From Desulfurobacterium indicum (GTDB taxonomy: Bacteria > Aquificota > Aquificia > Desulfurobacteriales > Desulfurobacteriaceae), in assembly GCF_001968985.1 (NCBI RefSeq), contig NZ_MOEN01000012.1, positions 1 to 45,968 on the forward strand: a stretch of 45,968 nucleotides of DNA, given 5' to 3'. The first letter of the stretch is position 1. Every line of letters begins with the position of its first letter. Positions 1-9,879 of the stretch are shown here, in pieces. The position numbers were made by a program, and so were the translations under genes. The notes under the pieces were generated by a model. The model made no database searches. It saw only the letters and a list, made by a program, of their open reading frames with translations, and was not told where the DNA came from.

Positions 1-287
1 TGAGGCTAAGGAAGAACTTCAGGATATGTTCTCCAGGAGGTACTCCTAATGGTTTACACAAAATTATTGACACAACCGCTGCAGCGGGTTTAACACGCAG
101 GGATAGAGTAAATAGCTGGTATTATGTTCATCATAGAGCTCCAAATCGTCCCTACGTTCCAAGGGGATGTGGTAGATGTCACGGACGATTTGGAGGTATA
201 GGTCCTCAGTCTTGCATAAAATGCCATTTTCATGGAGGAGATGATAGGATTTTAGGATCTTATGCTACTTATAAAAGAACATTTTAG
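1..287 (+). CDS. Multiheme c-type cytochrome, C-terminal fragment (5' end outside the window)
   Basis: An open frame runs from the left edge to a TAG at 285-287 and gives about 94 residues with no start inside the window. It contains two covalent heme-attachment motifs, CGRCH and CIKCH, 16 residues apart near the C-terminus, followed by a basic tail ending YKRTF. This is therefore the end of an exported c-type cytochrome with at least two hemes, acting in the periplasm or at the membrane. The last 4 bp overlap the stop of the convergent yacG gene. The full heme number and family cannot be judged from this fragment. Heme attachment is well supported; the electron-transfer partner is unknown. 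Confidence 0.8.
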   Translation, partial: RLRKNFRICSPGGTPNGLHKIIDTTAAAGLTRRDRVNSWYYVHHRAPNRPYVPRGCGRCHGRFGGIGPQSCIKCHFHGGDDRILGSYATYKRTF

Positions 288-466
288 TTTTTGTTATCGT
301 TTGTTGCTAACGGTTGTTTTTCAATAACGGTATACTCTTCGGTTAGCCATTTATGAAGATCGGCTAACTTACACTTTTCACTACAGAAAGGACGGAACGG
401 GTTATTCTCCCACTCCGTCTCTTTTCCGCATGTTGGACATTTTATCTTCTTTGATTTCTCTTTCAT
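284..466 (-). CDS. yacG: YacG-family zinc-ribbon protein (DNA gyrase inhibitor family)
   Basis: This 60-residue protein has the YacG signature: a CPTC pair (C10, C13) and a CSEKC pair (C28, C32), which together bind one zinc, followed by a DLHKW segment at 36-40. In E. coli YacG binds GyrB and inhibits gyrase; other roles have been proposed and nothing here shows which applies. It is the second gene of a two-gene minus-strand unit: its ATG overlaps the TAA of the fumarase beta gene by one base (TAATG), suggesting translational coupling. The length is normal for the family. The acidic/asparagine-rich C-terminal tail is not conserved in general. Confidence 0.85.
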   Translation of the reverse strand: MKEKSKKIKCPTCGKETEWENNPFRPFCSEKCKLADLHKWLTEEYTVIEKQPLATNDNKN

Positions 467-1032
467 TAGAATTCGAAAAGCTCCTGGTATTCTTTTCTTC
501 CTATTTCGTAAAGATCGTTGCCGTAAATATCGTTAACCACAAATGCGGGAAAGTCTTCGACGACGAGCTTTCTAACGGCTTCAGGTCCTAAATCTTCGTA
601 GGCTATAACTTCTGCTGACTTTACACACCTTGCGAGGAAAGCTGCAGCTCCTCCTATCGCGCCAAAATAAACTCCTTTGTATTTTTGAATTGCTTCTTTT
701 ACAGCTTTGTCTCTTTTTCCTTTACCTATCATGCCTTTGAGTCCCCACGCAAGCATTTTAGGGGCAAAGGGATCCATTCTGTAACTTGTTGTTGGGCCAA
801 CAGAACCGATTGGCATTCCGGGTTTTGCAGGCGCAGGTCCTGCGTAGTAGATGATCTGTCCTTTTATGTCAAATGGAGGGTTTTCTCCCCTTTCAACGGC
901 TTCCACTATTCTTTTATGAGCTGCGTCTCTTGCAGTATATATTACTCCTGAAATCAGAACGAAGTCACCGGCTTTTAAGTTCTCTATTACGGAAACGTTA
1001 ACGATTGGTGCTGTTATCCTTTTAGGTTCCAT
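466..1032 (-). CDS. Class I fumarate hydratase, beta subunit (C-terminal domain type)
   Basis: A 188-residue Fe-S hydro-lyase beta domain. Together with the alpha subunit it forms the two-subunit class I fumarase that interconverts malate and fumarate. Recognisable segments are the N-terminal [10 protein letters not shown], the [10 protein letters not shown] region, the [10 protein letters not shown] segment and the [12 protein letters not shown] segment. An upstream in-frame ATG exists at 1044, but the SD (GGAGG at 1038-1042) overlaps it and lies 5 bases before the ATG at 1032, so 1032 is the likely start. The alpha subunit is not adjacent; it sits with malate dehydrogenase at 16358-17203. 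This gene instead leads a unit with yacG and is divergent from the fumarate reductase operon. Confidence 0.92.
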   Translation of the reverse strand: MEPKRITAPIVNVSVIENLKAGDFVLISGVIYTARDAAHKRIVEAVERGENPPFDIKGQIIYYAGPAPAKPGMPIGSVGPTTSYRMDPFAPKMLAWGLKGMIGKGKRDKAVKEAIQKYKGVYFGAIGGAAAFLARCVKSAEVIAYEDLGPEAVRKLVVEDFPAFVVNDIYGNDLYEIGRKEYQELFEF

Positions 1033-1086
1033 TGTTGCCTCCATACTTTAAGGTTAAGAAATGGTTTATTAATTATAAGTGACTTA

Positions 1087-1115
1087 ATTATAAACGACGA
1101 GTGATTTTAAAGCAA
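1087..1115 (-). promoter_or_regulatory. Predicted sigma-70-type promoter for the fumarase beta-yacG unit
   Basis: On the minus strand, TTGCTT (1115-1110) is followed after exactly 17 bp by TATAAT (1092-1087), about 55 bp upstream of the fumarase beta start. A second TATAAT-like box lies at 1077-1072 without a good -35. This is pattern recognition only. Confidence 0.5.
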
Positions 1116-1237
1116 AGTTTATCTGTTATTCTGATAGGTTTAAAATTCATTTCTGGTTATGCTACATTTATACTATGCTTATTAACTGCCGATTCTATAT
1201 TGTGTTATACTATTTGTAGTTTTTAAATCTCTGTTTA

Positions 1238-1246
1238 TGGTATAAT
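1238..1246 (+). promoter_or_regulatory. Predicted extended -10 promoter for the frd/sdh operon
   Basis: TATAAT at 1241-1246 is preceded by TG one base upstream (1238-1239), a perfect extended -10 element, 42 bp before the flavoprotein ATG. No convincing -35 hexamer is seen at 16-18 bp spacing, which fits extended -10 promoters. The rest of the 1033-1287 intergenic region is AT-rich and holds only this element and the divergent promoter at 1087-1115. Confidence 0.5.
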
Positions 1247-1287
1247 TCCCATCCGCAAATTAAATCCATGTAGAAGAGGCAGTGGAT

Positions 1288-2988
1288 ATGGCTGTTTATT
1301 ATCATGATGTTGTGATTTTAGGAACCGGACTTGCCGGTTTGAGGGCAGCTCTTGAGATTTTAAGGAAGACGGAAGATTCTGTTTCTGTCGGTCTTGTTTC
1401 AAAGGTTCAATTAATGAGAGCTCACTCTGTATGTGCAGAAGGTGGAACTGCAGCGGTTCTTTCACCTGAGGATAGCTTTGAAAAGCATGAATATGATACT
1501 GTCAAGGGAAGTGATTTTCTTGCCGATCAGGATGCTGTTGAGGTTTTTGTAGAAAATTGTCCGAGAGAGATTTACTTCCTTGATCACCTCGGATGTCCAT
1601 GGTCAAGAACCAAAGATGGAAAGATAGCCCAGAGGCCTTTCGGGGGACACTCTTATCCGAGGGCGACCTATGCAAGTGATAAAACGGGCTTTTTTGAAAT
1701 GCAGACGCTTTACGATAATCTTTTGAGATTTTCAAATTATGCTCGTTATGATGAATATTTTATCTATGATATATTTGAGAATAACGGAGCTTATGTTTTA
1801 GCTGCTTATAGGTTAAAGACAGGAGAGGTTGATTTTATTGTAGGTAATCAACTTGTCCTTGCCACAGGTGGTTCCGGGTGTATCTACTCCTTTACAACCT
1901 ATTCAGATAGTTCAACGGGAGATGGTCTTGCCTATGCTTTGAGGATGGGACTTCCTCTTGAAGATATGGAGTTTATACAGTTTCATCCGACAGGTCTTAT
2001 TCCGTCCGGAATTCTTATGTCCGAAGCAGCAAGGGGTGAAGGCGGTCATCTGCTTAATAAGGATGGTGAAAGATTTATGAAATATTACGCCCCTACTGCT
2101 ATGGAACTTGCTCCGAGAGATATTGTTTCCCGTTCAATCTTTGAGGAGATTAAAAAGGGAAGAGCTTTTGAAAAGGACGGTTTAAGCTATGTTCTTCTGG
2201 ATTTGACTCATTTAGGAGAGGAAAAGGTAAAACATAGACTTCATCTTATCAGGGAAGTTTGTATGAAGTTTTTGGGTATTGATCCTGTGAACGAACCTAT
2301 TCCGATCAGGCCTGCTGCTCACTACTCTATGGGCGGTATAGCTGCCGATGTTTACGGTGTAACAGAAAAACCTGGTGTTTATGCAATAGGTGAGAATGCG
2401 AATGCCGGTATTCACGGCTCCAACAGGCTCGGAACCAATTCCACCGCCGAGTGTCTTGTGTGCGGAAGACTTTGCGGTGAGAAAGTGGTTGAAAATCTTA
2501 AAGAGTTTTCAGGTAAAAAGGAGCTAAATGAATCTCTTCTCAGAGAGAAGGAGAAGATGCTCTTTTCTCATATAGGTCATGGTTCCAGTGTTTCTGTCTA
2601 TACACTCAGAAAGAGATTGAAGGAAACGATGGACAGGTTTGTCGGTATTGAGAGAAACCAGGAAGAACTTGAAAAGGCACTTGAAGAGATAAAAAAGGTA
2701 AAAAAAGAAGCCAAAAATGTTAAGGTTTCAAACACTTCTAAGGTTTATAATCTTGAGCTTATAAACTATCAAGAACTTTTAAACATGGCTGATGTTGCAG
2801 AAGTCATTACACTTTCTGCTTTGAACAGGAAAGAATCAAGGGGCGCTCATTTTAGAACGGACTATCCTTCAAGAGATGATGAAAATTACTTAAAGCATAC
2901 ACTTGTCAGAAAAGATGGTGATGAACTTAAAATCTCTTACAGAGATGTAAGAGTTACAAAATACAAACCAGTGGAAAGGAAGTACTGA
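1288..2988 (+). CDS. frdA: Fumarate reductase/succinate dehydrogenase flavoprotein subunit
   Basis: This 566-residue flavoprotein interconverts fumarate and succinate on the cytoplasmic side of the membrane complex. It shows the N-terminal dinucleotide fold GTGLAG (12-17), the histidine for covalent FAD (H46, in RAHSVCAEGG), the IQFHPTG substrate segment, the catalytic loop region EAARGEGG, PRDIVSRSI, AAHYSMGGI and the C-terminal flavin segment HGSNRLGTNS. A GTG at 1282 is in frame, but GAAGAGG (1273-1279) is spaced correctly only for the ATG at 1288. It is the first gene of a four-gene operon with two small anchors and the iron-sulfur subunit. In an rTCA organism the physiological direction is probably fumarate reduction. 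Sequence alone does not separate Frd from Sdh. Confidence 0.95.
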   Translation: MAVYYHDVVILGTGLAGLRAALEILRKTEDSVSVGLVSKVQLMRAHSVCAEGGTAAVLSPEDSFEKHEYDTVKGSDFLADQDAVEVFVENCPREIYFLDHLGCPWSRTKDGKIAQRPFGGHSYPRATYASDKTGFFEMQTLYDNLLRFSNYARYDEYFIYDIFENNGAYVLAAYRLKTGEVDFIVGNQLVLATGGSGCIYSFTTYSDSSTGDGLAYALRMGLPLEDMEFIQFHPTGLIPSGILMSEAARGEGGHLLNKDGERFMKYYAPTAMELAPRDIVSRSIFEEIKKGRAFEKDGLSYVLLDLTHLGEEKVKHRLHLIREVCMKFLGIDPVNEPIPIRPAAHYSMGGIAADVYGVTEKPGVYAIGENANAGIHGSNRLGTNSTAECLVCGRLCGEKVVENLKEFSGKKELNESLLREKEKMLFSHIGHGSSVSVYTLRKRLKETMDRFVGIERNQEELEKALEEIKKVKKEAKNVKVSNTSKVYNLELINYQELLNMADVAEVITLSALNRKESRGAHFRTDYPSRDDENYLKHTLVRKDGDELKISYRDVRVTKYKPVERKY

Positions 2989-2989
2989 T

Positions 2990-3316
2990 ATGATGGTGAT
3001 GGAAGAGAGAATATCAAAAGCGCACAGGATTACAGGTATTTACCTTTTTATCTACATGATTGTGCACGTGCTTTCCAAAGGTCCTGTATGCTTTTTTGCC
3101 GACTGGATGGCTGTTTTCGCCTTTGCCTTCCATGCCTTTAACGGTATGAGGCTCATAATTCTCGAGCTTGGCTTTTTAGTGGGGAAACCTGCGTTTATTG
3201 AGTATCCGTATTCCCCTGTTTCTATTAAATATTCAAGAATACTCTTTTACATCTTTATGGCTCTTGCTGCTCTGTTCCTTGCAGTTGTTATTATCGGAAA
3301 GGGGATGACGTCATGA
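2990..3316 (+). CDS. Fumarate reductase/succinate dehydrogenase membrane anchor, SdhC-like (cytochrome b subunit)
   Basis: This 108-residue protein has about three membrane helices (roughly 15-33, 40-63, 85-105). The N-terminal SKAHRITG matches the S-x-x-H-R-x-T-G signature of SdhC-type anchors, and FHAFNGMR at about 46-53 matches the conserved heme-histidine/quinone-site region. It would anchor the flavoprotein and iron-sulfur subunits and pass electrons to or from the quinone pool. The ATG is two bases after the flavoprotein stop; nearby in-frame ATGs at 2993 and 2999 make the exact start uncertain. It overlaps the next gene by 4 bp (ATGA). It is shorter than typical SdhC (about 125 residues) but has the right architecture. 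Confidence 0.82.
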   Translation: MMVMEERISKAHRITGIYLFIYMIVHVLSKGPVCFFADWMAVFAFAFHAFNGMRLIILELGFLVGKPAFIEYPYSPVSIKYSRILFYIFMALAALFLAVVIIGKGMTS

Positions 3317-3618
3317 GAAGTGAAAGACTTTTTTATACTTTATACCTTGTTGCAGCCGTTTTTTTGTTCTTTTTTTTCATAATGCATAACCTTATGATGC
3401 ATATTAAACCCTTAAAGGAAGCTCTCCATCCGCATACACCTTACTTTATATATGTTCTCGACTTTTCCATACTTGTTATGCTCTATCACGGCCTTTACGG
3501 CATAAGATCAATTGTTATTGAGAAGAAAGGATACAGTAAGGGTGTTGACCTTCTGTTTGCCGTTGTTGGTGTTATTCTTGCAGTTGTTCTCATAGCTGCA
3601 AAGCATAAGGTTATTTGA
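3313..3618 (+). CDS. Fumarate reductase/succinate dehydrogenase membrane anchor, SdhD-like
   Basis: This 101-residue membrane protein has three predicted helices (about 7-27, 45-65, 78-97). The YHGLYGIRSI segment near residue 57 fits the conserved histidine-glycine motif of SdhD, where the histidine is the second axial ligand of heme b. It overlaps the preceding anchor gene by the ATGA quadruplet and sits just before the iron-sulfur subunit gene, so it is part of the complex II operon. The two small anchors together correspond to an SdhC/SdhD-type membrane domain rather than to a single large FrdC cytochrome b. The assignment rests on position, topology and this motif. Confidence 0.78.
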   Translation: MRSERLFYTLYLVAAVFLFFFFIMHNLMMHIKPLKEALHPHTPYFIYVLDFSILVMLYHGLYGIRSIVIEKKGYSKGVDLLFAVVGVILAVVLIAAKHKVI

Positions 3619-3631
3619 GAGGGAGTTTAAG

Positions 3632-4372
3632 ATGGCAGAATATACGTTTACCATTAAAAGATTTGATCCTGTTAAGGATAAAGAGCCTTATGAGAAGGTT
3701 TATAAAGTTCCGAAGCTTGCAAGTATTGTAACGATACTTGATGCTCTTAATTACATAAAGGAAAATATCGATTCTTCTCTGTCATACCGTCATTCATGTA
3801 GAATGGCTATATGTGGTTCCTGTGCCATAAGAGTTAACGGTAAGCCAGCTCTTGCATGTATAACAAAAATTGTTCATCTCGGAACCGATTTTATAAAGCT
3901 TGAGCCTCTTGCAAAATACCCTGTTATTAAAGATCTTGTTGTTGATCTTGAGCCGTTTTTTGAGAAGCACAAATCTGTAAAGCCATTCCTCATAAATAAA
4001 AAAGAAAGCATTTTTGATATTGAACCTGATTCAGAGCTAAAGCAGGCGCCGGAAGATCTGGAACTTTACCTTCAGTTTGCTTACTGTATTAAATGTGGAA
4101 GTTGCTACAGTGTTTGCATGGGAACTCCCGATCTTTCAAAAGGTTTTAAGGAAGGTTTTATAGGACCTCAAGCTCTTGCTCAGGCTTACAGATACTCTTT
4201 TGACTCAAGGGACGAAGGATTTGAAGACAGACTTGATACTGTTGCTTCTCCTGAGGGTGTTTTTAGATGTCACTTTGCCGCCAGCTGCTCTGCCGTATGC
4301 GGTAAAGGTTGTGATCCCGCTTTGGCCCTTCAGCTTTTGAGAAGAGCAGTTATTTTCGGAAAGAAACATTAA
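3632..4372 (+). CDS. frdB: Fumarate reductase/succinate dehydrogenase iron-sulfur subunit
   Basis: This 246-residue electron-transfer subunit has three Fe-S clusters. The [2Fe-2S] ligands are C56, C61, C64 and C76 in the N-terminal ferredoxin domain. C152, C155, C158 plus the far C227-type cysteine fit the [4Fe-4S] cluster, and C162, C213 and C219/C223 fit the [3Fe-4S] set, the usual crossed arrangement of the family. It links the flavoprotein to the membrane quinone site. It closes the operon, 13 bp after the second anchor gene, with a GAGGGAG SD. The length and cysteine pattern are normal for SdhB/FrdB. Confidence 0.95.
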   Translation: MAEYTFTIKRFDPVKDKEPYEKVYKVPKLASIVTILDALNYIKENIDSSLSYRHSCRMAICGSCAIRVNGKPALACITKIVHLGTDFIKLEPLAKYPVIKDLVVDLEPFFEKHKSVKPFLINKKESIFDIEPDSELKQAPEDLELYLQFAYCIKCGSCYSVCMGTPDLSKGFKEGFIGPQALAQAYRYSFDSRDEGFEDRLDTVASPEGVFRCHFAASCSAVCGKGCDPALALQLLRRAVIFGKKH

Positions 4373-4451
4373 TTAATCGCCTTTTCGGGATTATATTTAG
4401 TGATATGTTACAGCGAATTTTTCCAGCTATTGCTTTTAAAGGAATTGAAAG

Positions 4452-5603
4452 ATGAAGAGGCGTGATTTCTTAAAAGTTATAACATTAGGAGGGATTTTTT
4501 CCCTTCCGTCTTTTGATGTTGCGGATGCGAGAAGGTATATTCCGTATATCAAAAGAGTAAGGCACTCTTCATCTTCAAAGCGTGTCAGAATTGTTCTTGA
4601 TTTAAGTGGTAGAGTTGATAAAAAAGGTATTTCCGATTATATAAAACATAATTATCTGGTTTTTATAGTTAAAGGATTGAGAACAAACAGAAAAAGATAC
4701 AGGCTACACAGTGAATTTGCCAGGTATGTGGAGCTTATTCCTTTAACGAGAACAAAAACAAAGGTAAGAATAAAACTTGATGTTCCTCATAAATACAAGA
4801 TATTTGCTTTAAAAGCCAGGCATCATAAACCTTTCCGTCTGGTTATTGATATTTTCCCGGATTTTGTTACTTCAGGTTGTAAACCGAGATTCGGAAAACG
4901 GATAGTTGTCATTGATCCCGGTCATGGTGGAAAAGATCCCGGTGCAATATGGCCTATCCACTGGAGGCATCCAAAGTATAAAGAGAAATACATTACTCTT
5001 GCTATTGCCAGGAAGGTAAAACGTATTCTCGAAACAGATCCAAACATTACGGTAATAATGACAAGAAACAGAGATGTTTACGTTCCGCTTTTAAAGAGGG
5101 CTGAAATAGCAGCGAAAGCGTGTGCGGATGCTTTTGTAAGTATTCATGCTGACTCTATGCCGAACCATCCTAACTGGAGTGGTGTTACTGTTTTTAAAGC
5201 ATCACCGACTCTTTTTGCCAAGGCACAGGATACTGCCGAGGAGATAGCGAAAAACGTTAAGTTATGTTCGGATACTATGTGCTGGAGCATAACACCTGTG
5301 ATTGTTTCTCTGTCAAGCACTGTTACTTTTGTCGAAAGTAAGCGTCTTGCTGAATCTATAGTTAAAAGATTAAAGGCGAATACAAACGAGAATCTTGTTA
5401 AAGGAATTAAAGATATGCGAAGAAACATTCTTGTTCTCAAGACGCCGGGTCGTCCGGCTGTTCTTATAGAAACAGGATTTATGACCAACAGAAAGGATAG
5501 ACACAGACTGGTTCAGAGTAAATATCAATGGGAGATAGCCCGCGGGATAGCTGAAGGAATAAAAGATTATCTTCACTCTCTTGACAAGGTTGCGATGTAT
5601 TAA
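4452..5603 (+). CDS. amiC: N-acetylmuramoyl-L-alanine amidase (AMIN + Amidase_3) with Tat signal
   Basis: This 383-residue cell-wall hydrolase cuts the amide bond between MurNAc and the stem peptide. The N-terminus MKRRDFLK followed by a short hydrophobic stretch is a twin-arginine export signal. Residues about 35-140 look like an AMIN peptidoglycan-targeting domain and 150-378 form the zinc amidase domain, with H158 (in DPGHGG), E178, H232 (in VSIHAD) and the catalytic E340 (in VLIETGF). E. coli AmiA and AmiC are also Tat substrates. The gene ends 4 bp into the convergent methyltransferase gene. A TatA-like gene occurs at 35974-36153. Confidence 0.9.
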   Translation: MKRRDFLKVITLGGIFSLPSFDVADARRYIPYIKRVRHSSSSKRVRIVLDLSGRVDKKGISDYIKHNYLVFIVKGLRTNRKRYRLHSEFARYVELIPLTRTKTKVRIKLDVPHKYKIFALKARHHKPFRLVIDIFPDFVTSGCKPRFGKRIVVIDPGHGGKDPGAIWPIHWRHPKYKEKYITLAIARKVKRILETDPNITVIMTRNRDVYVPLLKRAEIAAKACADAFVSIHADSMPNHPNWSGVTVFKASPTLFAKAQDTAEEIAKNVKLCSDTMCWSITPVIVSLSSTVTFVESKRLAESIVKRLKANTNENLVKGIKDMRRNILVLKTPGRPAVLIETGFMTNRKDRHRLVQSKYQWEIARGIAEGIKDYLHSLDKVAMY

Positions 5604-6301
5604 TCCTGTTTTTCAATAATCAGTAATCCGTCTCCTATGGGAATAATTGATGTAGTAATTCCGGGGTAAGTTTTTACATGAGAGAGGAACATTTTTAAAA
5701 GCTTTATGCTTTTCCTGTATTTAGGCGGATGGTTGTTGCAAACGTAGCCTCTGAATAAAACATTGTCAAATATTGCAATACCTCCCGGCTTTAACAAAGC
5801 TTGAATCTTATAATTCATAAAAATGTATTCTGACTTCATAGAGTCAACAAATATCATATCAAAGGTAGCTCCTTTGGACAGTAGTTCCCTTACGATATTA
5901 AAAGAGTCATCAAAAATTAGATTTACGGAGAAGCCGGCACGTTTTATAAATTCTCTGGCGACTTTTATTCTTTCTATATTGAAATCCACTGATGTAACGT
6001 GGCACTTTCCTTCTAAGGCAAAAAGCATGGAAAGTGTGCTGTATCCTATTCCTGTGCCTATTTCAAGGATATTTACAGGTTTTTTACTCCTGCAGATTAT
6101 CTGAAGAAATCTGGCGGCTGATGGTAAAAGTATCGGAACTTTATTTTCAGATGCGTATTGTTCCATCTCTTTTAAGAGATGCTCTCTTTCGTTGAATTTG
6201 CTGGTAAAATCTTCTATGTCAGGTGGAATAATTTCACTGCGGTTCTGCCATCTCTCTTTTAGATAGGAGGTTTCGTGATTTTTTTCATCTCTGATACTCA
6301 T
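5600..6301 (-). CDS. Class I SAM-dependent O-methyltransferase (Methyltransf_3/TrmR-like)
   Basis: This protein of about 233 residues has a Rossmann methyltransferase core: the SAM-binding motif ILEIGTGIGYST, the acidic motif VTSVDFN, FDMIFVDSMK as the metal/catalytic aspartate region, and IFDNVLFRG after LLKPGG. This pattern is typical of bacterial catechol/caffeoyl-CoA-like methyltransferases, including the tRNA wobble hydroxyuridine methyltransferase TrmR. The substrate cannot be deduced here. GGTGG lies 5 bases before the ATG at 6301; a GTG at 6310 is an alternative. Its 5' end overlaps the start of the divergent phosphoesterase gene (GTG at 6275) by 27 bp, and its 3' end overlaps the amidase gene. 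Confidence 0.85.
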   Translation of the reverse strand: MSIRDEKNHETSYLKERWQNRSEIIPPDIEDFTSKFNEREHLLKEMEQYASENKVPILLPSAARFLQIICRSKKPVNILEIGTGIGYSTLSMLFALEGKCHVTSVDFNIERIKVAREFIKRAGFSVNLIFDDSFNIVRELLSKGATFDMIFVDSMKSEYIFMNYKIQALLKPGGIAIFDNVLFRGYVCNNHPPKYRKSIKLLKMFLSHVKTYPGITTSIIPIGDGLLIIEKQD

Positions 6302-6830
6302 TTTTACCACCGAAGCATAATAAATTTAAGTGCGTTTCGCTTTGAAGGTTTTGAAAACAGGATTCTTGAAAACCTGGAGAGAATTTTAACAGAAAAAGAC
6401 ATCCTTTACCATTTGGGGGATTTTACCTGGCACGGCAAAGATGGAGATGGTTTTTTGAAAAGATGGCAGGCTCTTCCTTGCAGGAAAGTTCTGGTGAAAG
6501 GAAATCACGATGAGATTCCTGCGGAAATTCTTCCTCGGTATTTTGATGAAATAGTGCCGTTTTTCAAACTTCTTGATTTTAGAGGGAAAAGGTTTTTCCT
6601 TTCTCACTATCCTGCACTTGATCTGCGGAAGAAAGAGAGATACAGAGACAGAATAGCTCGTGTTAGATGGCTGTTCAATTTTTATAGATGTGATTATCTT
6701 ATTCACGGTCATGTTCACAGAAACATAGAGGGAGTACACTGCGGTTGTTTTATATGCGGAATAAAGTGTTTAAATGTTAATGTTGAATTTACGGGATATC
6801 GTCCCGTGCCGATAGAGGAGGTGATTAAGA

Positions 6831-6838
<8 letters not shown>
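6275..6838 (+). CDS. Calcineurin-like metallophosphoesterase
   Basis: This 187-residue cytoplasmic phosphoesterase has the full dimetal motif set: SDTHF near the N-terminus (D7, H9), GDFTW, GNHDE, the SHYP histidine and HGHVH near residue 145. It resembles small bacterial phosphoesterases of the YfcE/Mre11-like superfamily. The natural substrate is unknown. The GTG start at 6275 follows TAGGAGG at 6264-6270. The gene begins inside the 5' end of the divergent methyltransferase gene and overlaps epmA by 8 bp, so it heads the plus-strand run phosphoesterase-epmA-argB-PfkB kinase. Confidence 0.88.
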
Positions 6839-8637
<1,799 letters not shown>

Positions 8638-8645
8638 GGGGGCTT

Positions 8646-9572
8646 ATGATAGCGTCTGTCTGTCCCAATCCATGTCTTGATGTTTATTACTACACAACTG
8701 TTCTGATGGAAGATGACACAAACAGGGTAGAAAATCCCTATTTAAGTCCTGGGGGTAAGGGGCTTAATGCTGCGAGGGTTATCAGCAGGCTCGGGATATC
8801 TCCTCATCTGATTACGACTATAGGTGGTTGCACAGGTGAATGTGTTATGAGGGGATTGGAGAGAGAGTCTGTTCCTTTCGAATACGTTAAGATAAAAGGT
8901 GAAACGCGGGTAAATACGATACTTGAACAAAAGGGAAAGAAAAGCCATGTTTTAATAGCCTGTAGAGGACCTATTTTGGATGAGAGGGAAGTGAAAGAAC
9001 TGGAAGAGAGGATATGTAGCCATTCACCTGATTTTCTCATTCTGGGAGGGAGTGTTCCACCGGGGCTTCCTAATGACTTTTATGCAAAGATTATAAAATA
9101 TTTTAAAAATAGAGGGTGTAGTGTCCTTGTCGATGCAGATGGAGAACTTTTAAGAAAAGCTATATCGGCTTCTCCTTTTGCCATAAAACCTAACAGGCAT
9201 GAACTTGAACGGCTTGTAGGAAGACCTCTGTTTGATTTTAACGATATCGTAGAAGCTTGTAGAGAAGTTGTAAATAGCGGAGTGCAGATTGTTATTACCT
9301 CTCTTGGTAGATATGGAGCTGTTGCCGTAACAGAGGAAAAAGTTATAAGGGTTGTTCCTCCTGATGTTAAAGTTATTAATACTGTTGGTGCCGGTGATTC
9401 GGTTGTTGGCGGTTTTATCTACGCTCTTGATAAGGGAGAAACTCTGGCGGAGGCTGTGGCATTTGCGGTTTCCTGCGGAACGGCTACGGTGATGATGGAA
9501 GGTCCAAAATTGTGCAAACCTGATGATGTTTATGATGTCTATGAGAGAGTGGCTATTTTTTATCTGGAATAG
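8646..9572 (+). CDS. PfkB-family sugar kinase (1-phosphofructokinase/tagatose-6-phosphate kinase type)
   Basis: This 308-residue ribokinase-fold enzyme resembles FruK/LacC: N-terminal CPNPCLDV, the sugar-binding PGGKGLNAARV, ILGGSVPPGLP, KPNRHELE and the catalytic ATP-site motif NTVGAGDSVVGGF. It probably phosphorylates a sugar phosphate using ATP. No PTS or fructose genes accompany it, so the substrate is open; phosphofructokinase activity in central metabolism is one possibility. An SD (GGGGGG) precedes the ATG. Its stop codon directly abuts the CCA end of the minus-strand tRNA-Arg gene, so read-through transcripts would be antisense to the two tRNAs. No terminator fits between them. Confidence 0.85.
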   Translation: MIASVCPNPCLDVYYYTTVLMEDDTNRVENPYLSPGGKGLNAARVISRLGISPHLITTIGGCTGECVMRGLERESVPFEYVKIKGETRVNTILEQKGKKSHVLIACRGPILDEREVKELEERICSHSPDFLILGGSVPPGLPNDFYAKIIKYFKNRGCSVLVDADGELLRKAISASPFAIKPNRHELERLVGRPLFDFNDIVEACREVVNSGVQIVITSLGRYGAVAVTEEKVIRVVPPDVKVINTVGAGDSVVGGFIYALDKGETLAEAVAFAVSCGTATVMMEGPKLCKPDDVYDVYERVAIFYLE

Positions 9573-9649
<77 letters not shown>

Positions 9650-9661
9650 CGGTAGAAGGGA

Positions 9662-9739
9662 TGGTCGGGGCAGCCCGATTTGAACGGGCGGCCTCGTGCT
9701 CCCAAGGCACGCGCTCTAACCAAGCTGAGCTATGCCCCG
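9662..9739 (-). tRNA. tRNA-Pro (TGG anticodon)
   Basis: A 78-nt cloverleaf on the minus strand: acceptor CGGGGCA/TGCCCCG, discriminator A, encoded CCA, anticodon loop CTTGGGA with TGG, T-loop TTCAAAT. The C1-G72 first pair plus A73 is the usual bacterial tRNA-Pro identity set. It is 12 bp upstream of tRNA-Arg in the same orientation. Confidence 0.96.
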
Positions 9740-9753
9740 AATTGACAGAGGTA

Positions 9754-9782
9754 AATATAGGAAATGTTCTTTCTGTTGGCAA
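9754..9782 (-). promoter_or_regulatory. Predicted sigma-70-type promoter of the tRNA-Pro/tRNA-Arg pair
   Basis: Minus strand TTGCCA (9782-9777), 17-bp spacer, TATATT (9759-9754), ending 14 bp before the tRNA-Pro 5' end. Close to consensus and well placed. The rest of the gap to fabD (up to 9879) holds no plus-strand promoter I can support. Confidence 0.7.
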
Positions 9783-9879
9783 GTCTAACAAGTCTAATTA
9801 GCTTGGAAAAATTCTCTTTCTTCACTATCTCTTTCTGATAAATGATAAACTTTCTTTATAAACTTGTAGGAGGTTGTTT

